Below, piece by piece: positions 1-7,880 of a DNA stretch of 64,000 nt. The stretch's first letter is position 1. Each line of letters starts with the position of its first letter. The stretch spans positions 159,703 through 223,702 of the forward strand of contig NZ_JAKEUQ010000008.1 of assembly GCF_022397955.1 (NCBI RefSeq), written 5' to 3'. Below the pieces are notes generated by a model, which was not told where the DNA came from, ran no database searches, and was given only the letters and a program-made list of their open reading frames with translations. Source of the stretch: Vibrio sp. Isolate32 (lineage in GTDB: Bacteria > Pseudomonadota > Gammaproteobacteria > Enterobacterales > Vibrionaceae). Position numbers and translations under genes: made by a program.

Positions 1-1
1 G

Positions 2-513
2 CAGTTAATGAAAAAGCAGTTTGCTTGCGCTGTGGATGCCGAGCAAGCAATGAGCGACTTCGCCAGCCAGTGTCATTTGCTTGGCTTTGCGCAATCAACC
101 CTCGTAAAAGAGCCAATCTATTCAGGTCGCGGCCGGCCAAAAAAAGACGCAAAGCCAACGGGATATCACTATTTAATAGACGCTACGCCTTATACCGATT
201 TGGAAAAAGTGAAATTAGCCAAGCTTAAAGTAGGGAAATCGAAGCGCTGTTGATGATCATGACGCTAAGTTTACTCGTTTACGCTAGCTTAGAGCACAAA
301 ATCCGAGAGAGTCTCACTAAAACCGAGGAATTCTTTCCTAGCATGGTGAAGAACAAGAAGACAACTAAACCGACAGCGCGTTGGGTATTCTTAAAGTTCG
401 AAGGTATAGACATACTCGAAATTGGCGGTCAAAGCTCCATCATAGGTGTTCAAGAGCATCAGGCTCGGCTACTCAAGCTTCTTGACATACTGTATGAAGC
501 GGTTTATTCCTAA
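2..513 (+). pseudogene. IS1634-type transposase remnant, cut by the window edge
   Basis: Two reading frames together give the later part of an IS1634/IS4-type DDE transposase. The first (to 253) has the GRGRPKKDAKPT linker typical of these proteins. The second carries the C-terminal block MIMTLSLLVYASLEHKIRE and continues to 513. Bases around 237-252 read EALLMIMTL in the second frame, so the middle of the protein, normally over 100 codons with part of the catalytic core, is missing and the remaining pieces are fused out of frame. The gene is dead and its 5' part lies outside the window. It starts the pile-up of mobile-element debris next to the peptide operon. Family assignment rests on remembered motifs. 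Confidence 0.75.
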
Positions 514-536
514 ATTGGCTGCGGAATCTCGGTTAA

Positions 537-1136
537 TATTGCAAAGCCTCTAACGGACTGGCCATAATCAGTCACCCACTACACGCTACCCATATCAGCC
601 GTGGTTTTGATTTCTTAGGTTTTAATCATAGGAAGTACAAAGGGAAAGTGCTCATTAAACCGAGCAAATCCAGCACACTGCTGTTCTTGAGTAACTTGCG
701 CGAACACATCAAAAAGCACGCAACTATCCCCGTCAACGCTTTAATCAAGTTGATAGATCCGAAACTCAGGGGCTGGCCGAATTACTATCGACACTGCGTT
801 GCGAAACAGGTATTCGGATATGTAGGCCACAAGCTATTCCATATGTTATGGCTCTGGGCTAAAAGGCGTCATCCAACAAAATCTAGAACTTGGATCGCCC
901 TTGAATACTTCATCAACCGTCAAAGTCAATGGCAATTTCACGGTTGGCAGAAGATCATAAATATGGATTGTCAGTTCAATCTGTTTCAAATAGCTAAGGT
1001 GCCAATAGAGAGACATGTGAAAATCACGAGTGCCGCTACGCCTTTTGATCCTCAATATCAAGAATACTTGGCTAAGAGAAAATCAAAGAAACAATACCGT
1101 AATTCTTGGCATGAGCCTGCTCTCGCTACTTCATAA
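537..1136 (+). pseudogene. group II intron maturase (LtrA-type), C-terminal remnant
   Basis: Open in one frame from 537. The block HISRGFDFLGFN (from 591) is the end of the reverse transcriptase fold of group II intron proteins. Domain X follows with LRGWPNYYRHCVAKQVFGYV and MLWLWAKRRHP, then the conserved tail. The catalytic YADD part and everything before it are absent, so this is a 5'-truncated copy. The intron's 3' RNA domains follow directly, which confirms the identity. An ATG-like start at 648 would give a 162-residue protein, but nothing suggests it is functional. It cannot be active for retrohoming. Confidence 0.85.
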
Positions 1137-1159
1137 GTTGCCGGGTGCCAATTAGTGCC

Positions 1160-1236
1160 TTGCTCAGTGCGGTGAAAGTTGCGCGCTGAGCTCTTAGAGG
1201 GACGACACTTGGTATCAGGTGTCGTCTACTCGACAT
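1160..1236 (+). ncRNA. group II intron domains V and VI, 3' end of truncated intron
   Basis: Domain V is a hairpin with stem arms GCTCAG (1162-1167) and CTGAGC (1186-1191) enclosing a GTGAAAGT internal segment. This matches the 34-nt catalytic domain of bacterial group II introns, including the GAAA tetraloop region. Domain VI follows as CGACACTT pairing with AGGTGTCG (1203-1224), with a branch-point-like A in TCTACTCGAC. The intron would end near 1234-1236. The 5' domains are absent from the window. Confidence 0.7.
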
Positions 1237-1309
1237 AGATGCTTTAGCGAGAGCCATCTTTCGCCAGTTATTATCTTTGTTTTCACTACAAATTATAAAC
1301 TTACTTATA

Positions 1310-2368
1310 GGCTTTGTTGCTTAAATCGATGGAACTAAATCAAGAAACTACGATCTGATCGGCTACACCCATCAGCCCCCGTAGCCTCATGCCTAAACCT
1401 TGTTACAAAACAACAAACTGGAAGCAGTACAATAAAGCCTTAATCAACCGTGGTTCTCTGACTTTTTGGACTGATGAGGAAACGATAGCCGAGTGGAAGC
1501 AAAACAAACAAGGTAAGCGTGGTAGACCTCGCCGATTCAGCGACTTAGCCATTACTACCGCACTAATGGTGAAACGCGTTTTCTCTATGCCATTGAGAGC
1601 GCTGCAAGGTTTTCTAGACTCAGTATTTAAGCTAGCTAACATCCCGCTTGTTTGTCCGCACTACACCTGTATAAGCCGCCGAGCTAAGGAAGTTGAGGTT
1701 TCATTTAAAACCAAAACCAGAGGTGCGATACAACATCTAGCAATTGATGCCACGGGCCTCAAGGTTTATGGCGAAGGTGAATGGAAGATCAAGAAGCATG
1801 GAACTGATGGGAAGCGCAGAGTGTGGCGTAAGTTGCATATCGCAGTAGATACAAGCACCCACGAAATAGTCGCAGCAGAACTGAGCTTATCTAATGTAAC
1901 CGATGCCGAAGTGCTTCCCAACTTACTCTACTCAAGCAGACACGTCGTAAAATCATTGAGATATCGGGTGATGGCGCTTATGACACAAGGGATTGCCATG
2001 ATGCTATACGGTTCAAGCAAGCAGCTCCACTTATCCCGCCACGAGAAGGGGCGGCCTTCTGGGAGCAAGGACATCCTCGCAACTTAGCAGTAGGTTGCCA
2101 GAAGCTCTACGGTTCCAACAAGAAGTGGAAAAAGCGGTATGGCTATCACAAACGCTCGCTATCAGAGACAGCAATGTATCGAGTGAAACAGTTGTTAGGC
2201 GGGAAATTAAGCCTGAGAAACTACAACGCTCAAGTTGGCGAGACTTACGCTATGATCATGGCGCTGAATAAGCTTACAGGGTTAGGTATGCCTGAAACTC
2301 AGTGTGCTGTATGAGAATCGTTCAATTTCAGGCAACTTGGCTCTCTGACCAAATTACGCAACAAAGCC
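1310..2368 (+). mobile_element. IS5-family insertion sequence (IS903-like group), defective
   Basis: About 1059 bp bounded by inverted ends: GGCTTTGTTGC at 1310 and its complement GCAACAAAGCC ending at 2368. It contains one transposase gene on the plus strand. Length and termini fit the IS903-type branch of IS5. The 9 bases on each side (1301-1309 and 2369-2377) do not match, so no target duplication is visible. That suggests the flanks were rearranged after insertion. Confidence 0.85.
1389..2314 (+). pseudogene. IS5-family transposase, frameshifted
   Basis: The first frame (1389-2087) runs well from MPKPCYKTTNWKQYNKAL through the DDE block IQHLAIDATGLKVYGEGEWK and the RVWRKLHIAVD segment to VLPNLL. 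It then shifts at about 1924-1934, where TACTC occurs twice in a row. Removing one copy restores PNLLKQTRRKIIEISGDGAYDTR and the rest of the protein to a stop at 2314, including AAFWEQGHPRNLAVGCQKLYG. The repaired product would be about 307 residues, the usual size. IS903-group elements do not normally use frameshifting, so the copy is most likely inactive. Confidence 0.85.
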
Positions 2369-2542
2369 TTTGCAACCCTGAACAATGATCACCAAATTGC
2401 ATTACATGTAGTTGCATATTGTGATGCGAAGCGACTTTTATATAACTTGCTATTGAACTCCTATTAAACAAAAAATAACCTAAATACGTTCTCAAAAATA
2501 AGAGAACAATTAAATAGTTATAAATTAATAAGGAATATTAAA
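2369..2542 (+). promoter_or_regulatory. upstream region of the peptide operon
   Basis: AT-rich leader between the IS and the small peptide gene. A possible promoter is TTGTGA (2419-2424), 16-base spacer, TATAAC (2441-2446). An inverted repeat GTTCTC-N8-GAGAAC at 2488-2507 lies downstream of it and could be an operator or an mRNA hairpin. AGGAA at 2531-2535 sits about 7 bases before the ATG at 2543 and is a good ribosome binding site. The promoter assignment is a guess from spacing and sequence. Confidence 0.4.
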
Positions 2543-2626
2543 ATGAAATACCAAACACCTAAATCCACACCAACAAATATCGACCGCCCAACTTGTTTTA
2601 AACCAGTGGAAAAGAAAACTAAGTAA
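2543..2626 (+). CDS. putative RiPP precursor peptide (27 aa)
   Basis: An ATG with a clear ribosome binding site opens a 27-codon frame ending TAA at 2626. The peptide is polar and Lys/Thr/Pro-rich. Its N-terminal part (MKYQTPKSTPT) would be a leader and its C-terminal part, IDRPTCFKPVEKKTK, a plausible core with one Cys, one Phe and one Glu. It is not hydrophobic, so it is not a membrane peptide or holin. Position, size and the following hairpin match precursor genes such as pqqA, which sit just before their modifying radical SAM gene. The next gene carries a PqqD-like peptide-binding domain. I do not recognise the peptide family. Role is inferred from context; translation is unproven. Confidence 0.6.
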   Translation: MKYQTPKSTPTNIDRPTCFKPVEKKTK

Positions 2627-2648
2627 TTTTAGCATTATTTGGTAATGA

Positions 2649-2685
2649 AGGCGGAGGGGTTCTCCGCCTCTAAATTTTGGTTTTT
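2649..2685 (+). terminator. intercistronic hairpin, probable partial terminator
   Basis: AGGCGGAG (2649-2656) and CTCCGCCT (2662-2669) form a perfect 8-bp GC-rich stem with a 5-base loop, followed by a broken T-rich stretch to 2685. It lies between the small peptide gene and the first radical SAM gene. Such a leaky terminator or 3' stabiliser would give far more peptide mRNA than enzyme mRNA, as is usual in RiPP operons. Confidence 0.6.
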
Positions 2686-2688
2686 AGC

Positions 2689-3933
2689 ATGAAAAAACAA
2701 TATCTCCTTAACGATGAAAAACACACCTTAACTTGCCTAAAAAAAATAGCGACAACAGAACTAAATACCACGGCCACCTATTTAATTAAAGAGGTTGTCA
2801 TCGAAGGTCGATCCCTTGATGATGTGGCGAAGGAGTGCGAGGTAGCGATAGAGGTTATCCAAACGGATTTTCACGCGCTGATGGCAGACTTAGCTGAGAA
2901 AGGGTTTACCCTCAACAAAAGCAACCTTACGTCGGCAACATTCAACGAACTCGACTTTGAACAGTATTGGTCCCCGACGACCGCCATCGTTCATATCATT
3001 CAAAACTGTAATAGCCCATGCATGATCTGCGATTGCTGGAAGGCCAAGCGCCATTTTCACGACGTGGATGTGTTGTCTGAAACCTTTCGAACGTTGGCTG
3101 AAAAAGGCGCTAGCTCGGTCATGATTTCTGGTGGTGAACCACTACTTCACCCGCAACTCAAGTCGGTATTGTCAGCAGCTAAACAACATGGCTTGAAGAT
3201 AGAGCTAAACACTAACGGCATTTTGCTCCACAAATTCGATTGGTTGGCTAAGTTTGAAATCAATGAGATCATTATCTCTATGGATGGTATCGATGCTCCA
3301 TCATACAAGCGCATTCGAGGCACTAATAAGTTTGATCGAGTATGGGCTAACATTAAGCGATTAAAGACACTAAACCCTGAGCAAAATATCGGAATTCGTA
3401 CGACCTTGACTAGTGTCGTGACGAACAACTTGATGGACTATTTGACCTTCATCGATAGTAGCCCGATTGATTATGTAGGATTTAGCCCGCTTGACACTGA
3501 TTCCACAAGCTTCTCCCGCGACACCATGACTATTGAGGTAGCGAGTCAACTAAAAGATCACTTGCTCCCTAGTCGAGAAGAATGTTCCAAATTATTCGGG
3601 GTGCTCAACGATCCTAATTCGCCAGTTACTAAGAAAATTCGCTCCATGCATGACCAAGGTAAAATCGATTGGAATGTTGAAAAATTTGTGGATTGCCTTG
3701 AATTTTACACGCACAACACTCGAAGTCGGGTGACCTCTTCTGAGCCGTGCAATTTTCCTTTGATCTCCTTATTGGTTGACTATGACGGTGCGTTAAAGAA
3801 CTGTTTCTACTCTGAACCCTTCGGTAACATCTACCAATTAGATGAGGTTAATTGGTCGGCGAAAGCCCCCATTCAAGCTTTGAAGGACAGCAACAGATGC
3901 AGCGATTGTCGAGGAAAGGTGTTTTGTGAGTAA
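2689..3933 (+). CDS. radical SAM/SPASM peptide-modifying enzyme with N-terminal PqqD-like domain
   Basis: A 414-residue protein from the ATG at 2689; an upstream TTG at 2677 is possible and neither has a strong ribosome site. Residues about 1-90 resemble the PqqD-like RiPP recognition element, a winged-helix fold that binds leader peptides. The radical SAM core starts with C107-x3-C111-x2-C114 for the 4Fe-4S/SAM cluster, then the ISGGEPLLHP motif. Residues about 340-414 form a Cys-rich SPASM-type tail (CNFPLISLLVDYDG, CFYSEPFGN, CSDC, final Cys) for an auxiliary cluster. The layout matches a fused PqqD-PqqE-like enzyme and predicts radical modification of the upstream 27-residue peptide. The chemistry cannot be read from the sequence. 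It overlaps the next gene by 8 bp. Confidence 0.85.
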   Translation: MKKQYLLNDEKHTLTCLKKIATTELNTTATYLIKEVVIEGRSLDDVAKECEVAIEVIQTDFHALMADLAEKGFTLNKSNLTSATFNELDFEQYWSPTTAIVHIIQNCNSPCMICDCWKAKRHFHDVDVLSETFRTLAEKGASSVMISGGEPLLHPQLKSVLSAAKQHGLKIELNTNGILLHKFDWLAKFEINEIIISMDGIDAPSYKRIRGTNKFDRVWANIKRLKTLNPEQNIGIRTTLTSVVTNNLMDYLTFIDSSPIDYVGFSPLDTDSTSFSRDTMTIEVASQLKDHLLPSREECSKLFGVLNDPNSPVTKKIRSMHDQGKIDWNVEKFVDCLEFYTHNTRSRVTSSEPCNFPLISLLVDYDGALKNCFYSEPFGNIYQLDEVNWSAKAPIQALKDSNRCSDCRGKVFCE

Positions 3934-5731
3934 TCATTTTTTATACCGTTTGTTTTATATAGGTAAGTCCACTGCTTGGGTGGTACCCATTTTTTCTATA
4001 TTTTTGGTCAATGAAAAGGGCATGGAGGTGTCCGATATAGTCTACATCGCAGGTTTGTTTGGTGTTCTCCCTTTTATTTTCGAGGTCCCGTTTGGTGTCT
4101 TATCCGACAAATGGAGTAATAAGAATATCCTTAAGCTGGGCCTCGTGTCGTTTATTTTGGCCTTTGTCTCAATCCTCGGATTTGGAGGAATTGAGTCCTA
4201 CTTTTTCTACATGCTGTTTATCACACTATCTTCGTCTCTATTTTCTGGTGCGGAAGACAAGCTACTGTGTGCCATAATTGAACGTGATGAAATCGAGCAC
4301 TATAAATTTGAACTGAACTCCTTGTTTTATAAAGCCACCATACCTATGATTTTAATTGGCGGTGTGCTATATAACATCCAGCCTGAATGGCCATTTTATT
4401 TTCAATTATTTTCATTTGTGATTTCTTTCGTTGCGTTGGCTAGGCTTCCAAATATGAAAATAGATAATCTCAAGAAAAAGGAGTCCACCTTTGAATTAAT
4501 TAAATCATCTACCACTGACGTATATAATATATATTTTTTATCTATTGCGCTTATGGGGTCTGTTTGCGCTTTTCTGGTAGCAATAAACACACGAACAGTA
4601 CAAGTTCATTTTGAGCAATTATTAACATTCAACCCCACGGTAGTGATTGGGCTGTTTTTTGTTTTGGGGAATGTAGCGTCGGCGTATGCTTCAGACGTGT
4701 ATCGTAAATATCTAATGAATCGATGGCTCTTGGACACTAATTTCGTGTTGTTGGGGTTAGTGTCGTGTCTTGCGTTTGCGTTGATGTCCGTCGATGATAT
4801 CGTGGTCGTATTTATGGGTTATGTCGTATTGTGTGGGTTCAAATCTGTGTACCGGCCTATTATCAGCGCGAACCTAATGACTGCACTGAAAAGCAGACAG
4901 TCCTTCTCCACGGCAATGTCGATCGCCGCTATGCTGTCTGCCATCATGGGCTTACTACTGAGTGCGCTCTACTCTTGGGGCTTTTCCAGTTTCTCAGAGG
5001 TAAACCTCATCCTATCGGCGCTGAGTCTCGGGGTTTTCGTGTTGGGAGCTTGGGTAGTCCGACGTCACAATGAAGCAATCTCAGAACAACGAGACGTTCG
5101 CTCAATGTCTCAGAAAAAGCACTTTGTGAAACGTTTCTATTCACAATGGTCTTACATTCAGCAATATCCGAGAGCAGACGATATCAATCCACTATTCCTA
5201 CAAAGTGACAACCGCGGCTACCCTTCACCAAAACTCTTGTCGGTTAAAGACAACCAAGTGGAGTGGGAGTACATCAGCGGAGAGTTGCTGTCGAGTTTAC
5301 ATCGTGACCAGCAACGGGTCGTCATTAATACGTTCTCTCAGCGCTTTAATGACAGGAAGAGCATTCCTCATAACGAGGTTGTGATCCACGGAGATTTGCA
5401 CCCCGACAACATTCTCGTCAGTGAAGGTCGCATTTACGTCGTGGACTGGGATCTGGCAAGTTTAGGTGATCCGCTCTTTGACGCACTGACCTTAATAACC
5501 AGCCCAACACTGGATCTCACCAATCAAGAGCGTGTCGCATTTATCGTCGAAGCCTTCGAGGTAACCGAAAGAGACGCGTATGATTGGGTGACAGGTTTTC
5601 TTCGTCAAAAAAGTGAACAACTTGCTGATTTTTTAACTGACGATTACGAAGGTGGGTACTTGGCTGACTTGGTCCAGTCCTACCGAAAACTAACCACTAG
5701 CTTTGCCTTAAGTAGTTCCCATGAGCCTTAA
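3926..5731 (+). CDS. MFS transporter fused to APH-type kinase domain
   Basis: GTG start overlapping the previous gene, with AGGAAAGG about 8 bases upstream. Residues about 1-390 are a 12-helix major facilitator with an FEVPFGVLSDKWSNKN loop (motif A type). Residues about 400-600 are an aminoglycoside phosphotransferase/choline kinase-like domain with the catalytic loop H488-G-D490-L-H-P-D-N495 and the metal-binding D507-W-D509. I know of no standard family with this order. In context the transporter likely exports the modified peptide. The cytoplasmic kinase may phosphorylate it, or an intermediate, as self-protection or as a maturation step. The nucleotide-binding N-lobe before residue 480 is poorly conserved to the eye, so kinase activity is uncertain. 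Confidence 0.8.
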   Translation: MSNHFLYRLFYIGKSTAWVVPIFSIFLVNEKGMEVSDIVYIAGLFGVLPFIFEVPFGVLSDKWSNKNILKLGLVSFILAFVSILGFGGIESYFFYMLFITLSSSLFSGAEDKLLCAIIERDEIEHYKFELNSLFYKATIPMILIGGVLYNIQPEWPFYFQLFSFVISFVALARLPNMKIDNLKKKESTFELIKSSTTDVYNIYFLSIALMGSVCAFLVAINTRTVQVHFEQLLTFNPTVVIGLFFVLGNVASAYASDVYRKYLMNRWLLDTNFVLLGLVSCLAFALMSVDDIVVVFMGYVVLCGFKSVYRPIISANLMTALKSRQSFSTAMSIAAMLSAIMGLLLSALYSWGFSSFSEVNLILSALSLGVFVLGAWVVRRHNEAISEQRDVRSMSQKKHFVKRFYSQWSYIQQYPRADDINPLFLQSDNRGYPSPKLLSVKDNQVEWEYISGELLSSLHRDQQRVVINTFSQRFNDRKSIPHNEVVIHGDLHPDNILVSEGRIYVVDWDLASLGDPLFDALTLITSPTLDLTNQERVAFIVEAFEVTERDAYDWVTGFLRQKSEQLADFLTDDYEGGYLADLVQSYRKLTTSFALSSSHEP

Positions 5732-6308
5732 AACCGTCATTGTCAATCAGGGATGTCATGCTGAGTGTGTTCATTGCCCACATGGGCAAGAGCGCTCAAT
5801 ACTTCGTACTAAAGCTACAGAAGAGATCGCGCACGCCCACGAGGATATCATCTTGTTGTCAGGAGGAGAACCACTTGAGCTGACTTATCGAGAGCTACTA
5901 CCGTTAATTCGTCTATGTGTCGAGAACAAGAAAATCTTTCGTATTGCCACCGGTGGTCATGTACCACTGCCTCCCTTTGTTGAGAGATTGAGACATATAC
6001 CGTATTTCTCGGGATTTTCTGTTGGCACGGATGTCTTGTTAAGCGAACGTAATTCGCACAGTGTTAGGTTCCAACGTACTTGGGAAGAGAATGTTGCTCA
6101 TCTTCAGTCACTGGACATAAATTTTTCTTTCACTGTGTCATTGTCTCAGGGTTTCAGGCTTGCTTCCATTCTGCCCATATTAGCAAGATGGACCCCCGAC
6201 TTTTATATGCTCAATTCTATCGATAAAGCAGGGACTGAGGAAATGGAGCAGAGCAAGGCTCAGATTACCGCCATGGGCTATGAGGTTGTGTATGGCTATA
6301 TCGCTTAA
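5721..6308 (+). CDS. small radical SAM protein without SPASM domain
   Basis: A 195-residue protein whose ATG overlaps the preceding gene by 11 bp. C12-x3-C16-x2-C19 (in NQGCHAECVHCPHG) is the cluster motif, followed by the LLSGGEPLE segment. There is no C-terminal Cys-rich tail, so it should carry only the SAM-binding cluster. At under 200 residues it is shorter than most radical SAM enzymes and may use a partial barrel, as QueE-like and activase-type proteins do. It probably makes a second modification on the peptide or on a released fragment. Its exact role is unknown. Confidence 0.8.
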   Translation: MSLKTVIVNQGCHAECVHCPHGQERSILRTKATEEIAHAHEDIILLSGGEPLELTYRELLPLIRLCVENKKIFRIATGGHVPLPPFVERLRHIPYFSGFSVGTDVLLSERNSHSVRFQRTWEENVAHLQSLDINFSFTVSLSQGFRLASILPILARWTPDFYMLNSIDKAGTEEMEQSKAQITAMGYEVVYGYIA

Positions 6309-7266
6309 ATTGGTGGTGCGTGAATATCCTATACCATACGCCATCCGCACTGCTTCAGGGACAATTTCTGCAAAGCCAGAAATCTTAATCGCGTTTGCCG
6401 TCAATGACCAACTTCGATTTGCAATGGAATTCCCGCTATCACCAAGCGCCGGTGAGTCGCTAGCTAGTCTAAAGTTACGATTCAATGAGTACACTTGTGT
6501 CGACTCTCCGCATATCCAAAACGCGATCAGCTACTTTGCAAATCTACACTATCGTGCTTTTGAGCTCACACCCAGTCAAACGTCGAGCACCTATCAAACG
6601 GTGGGGATTACTCAGAATGGTGATTGGAAACCTGGCGCGGACTACGTCAAATTGAAAACCAGTCCTCATCATTTGAATCATCTGAAAGAATTTCTGAACT
6701 TTCACCGAGGTAAAGCGAAGTTTATTCTCGATTTCAACGCGTCAATCCAACACAAGGACTTCGCCTCGACGTTGAAGCTGCTCGAAGATGTTGATTATTT
6801 TGCTCTAGAACAGCCTCTAAACGAGAATTGTGATATGAACGTGGGACACGCTCATTCTCATATGTTCATTGCCGATGAATCGTTGCCACAACTCTCCTAT
6901 CCTGAATTGATGAAACATGGTTTCAGTGGATTTGTGTTCAAAGCTTTTCGCAATAACTACTCAGCTTTGCATCACTGTAGTGACAATCGGGACCAATTGT
7001 TTGGTTTAATCGGGACCAATATGTCGGGCCCGTTTGATGTACAGTTGAGCGCTTTACTCAATGACTATATGCCCATTCGTGTGTCTAACTACTCATTACA
7101 ATCATTTTTCGAGTCGCACCCACTAGAGCACATCGCAATTTACCAAATGGAAGAGGGTAGAGTGATGCTTACGAAAGAGGCCATTGATTATCTTAGCAGA
7201 GCTCCAGAGATCGCAAAGTTTTCTCTTCCCATCTCTCAGTTGGAGGCAAAGTATGATAAATCATGA
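6292..7266 (+). CDS. enolase-superfamily epimerase (dipeptide epimerase-like)
   Basis: Start at the ATG at 6292, with TGAGG 6 bases upstream; another ATG lies at 6280. The 324-residue product has the full catalytic set of the muconate cycloisomerase/dipeptide epimerase branch: K120-x-K122 on the first strand, metal ligands D147 (LDFNAS), E173 (LEQPL) and D195 (ADESL), and the opposing base K217 (FVFKAF). Characterised members, such as L-Ala-D/L-Glu epimerase, invert an alpha-carbon in short peptides. Here it is embedded between a radical SAM gene and an acetyltransferase, with overlaps of 17 and 14 bp. It probably epimerises a residue in a processed peptide. An o-succinylbenzoate synthase-like activity is an alternative. 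Confidence 0.8.
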   Translation: MAISLKLVVREYPIPYAIRTASGTISAKPEILIAFAVNDQLRFAMEFPLSPSAGESLASLKLRFNEYTCVDSPHIQNAISYFANLHYRAFELTPSQTSSTYQTVGITQNGDWKPGADYVKLKTSPHHLNHLKEFLNFHRGKAKFILDFNASIQHKDFASTLKLLEDVDYFALEQPLNENCDMNVGHAHSHMFIADESLPQLSYPELMKHGFSGFVFKAFRNNYSALHHCSDNRDQLFGLIGTNMSGPFDVQLSALLNDYMPIRVSNYSLQSFFESHPLEHIAIYQMEEGRVMLTKEAIDYLSRAPEIAKFSLPISQLEAKYDKS

Positions 7267-7768
7267 TAAGTTCACCTTAACCCCATTAAGCGTAGGGCAC
7301 GCGCAGGCCATGTTTGAGGTAGTCCAGCAAGAGCGAGAATATCTTTCTCGCTATTTGTATTGGGTCGATGAAGTCAAGGACGTCGATACCATGACTCGCT
7401 ACATTCAGCAACGTGTTGGGTTCCCAGAAAATGTGGCTCGATGGTATACTATATGGGTTGATGATAAAATCGCTGGCGTGTTTGGTATACGAACCATTGA
7501 TGAGCACCGCTCTTCAAGTGAAGTGGCGTACTGGTTAACTCGTGAAGCCCAAGGGCATAATATTACCTGTATTTGTATAGAGCAAGCCAAAGCACAACTC
7601 AAACAGGAGCATGGCATACGAACATTGGAAATACATTGTCTTCAAGGCAACGCAGCTTCTCAACACATTGCGAAAAAGTGTGGTGGTCAGCTTAAAAAGG
7701 TTAGTCCAAGTTATTGTATTCAAGACGGGGTGGAGCAAAATCTCCTAATTTATCACCTGTCCACCTAA
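7253..7768 (+). CDS. GNAT-family N-acetyltransferase (RimL-like)
   Basis: The ATG at 7253 has GGAGG 6 bases upstream and overlaps the epimerase gene by 14 bp; a longer frame from 7184 lacks such a site. The 171-residue protein reads like the RimJ/RimL branch of GNAT acetyltransferases: an N-terminal LTPLSVGHAQAMFEVV segment, IAGVFGIRTID in the central strands, and the acetyl-CoA-binding ending AASQHIAKKCGGQLKK. Homologues of this type give self-resistance to peptide antibiotics such as microcin C by acetylating the free amine. As the last gene of the operon it is a candidate immunity or tailoring enzyme. Function is inferred from family and position. Confidence 0.8.
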   Translation: MINHDKFTLTPLSVGHAQAMFEVVQQEREYLSRYLYWVDEVKDVDTMTRYIQQRVGFPENVARWYTIWVDDKIAGVFGIRTIDEHRSSSEVAYWLTREAQGHNITCICIEQAKAQLKQEHGIRTLEIHCLQGNAASQHIAKKCGGQLKKVSPSYCIQDGVEQNLLIYHLST

Positions 7769-7880
7769 TTGGTAGGAAACGAAACTCGTTTAAACTATCA
7801 GCGAAAACAGCACATCATTTTGTCTGCTAGCCTTTGCTATCAACTTAAACTCCATACCAGAACGTTTGGTGTTGCGTGTT

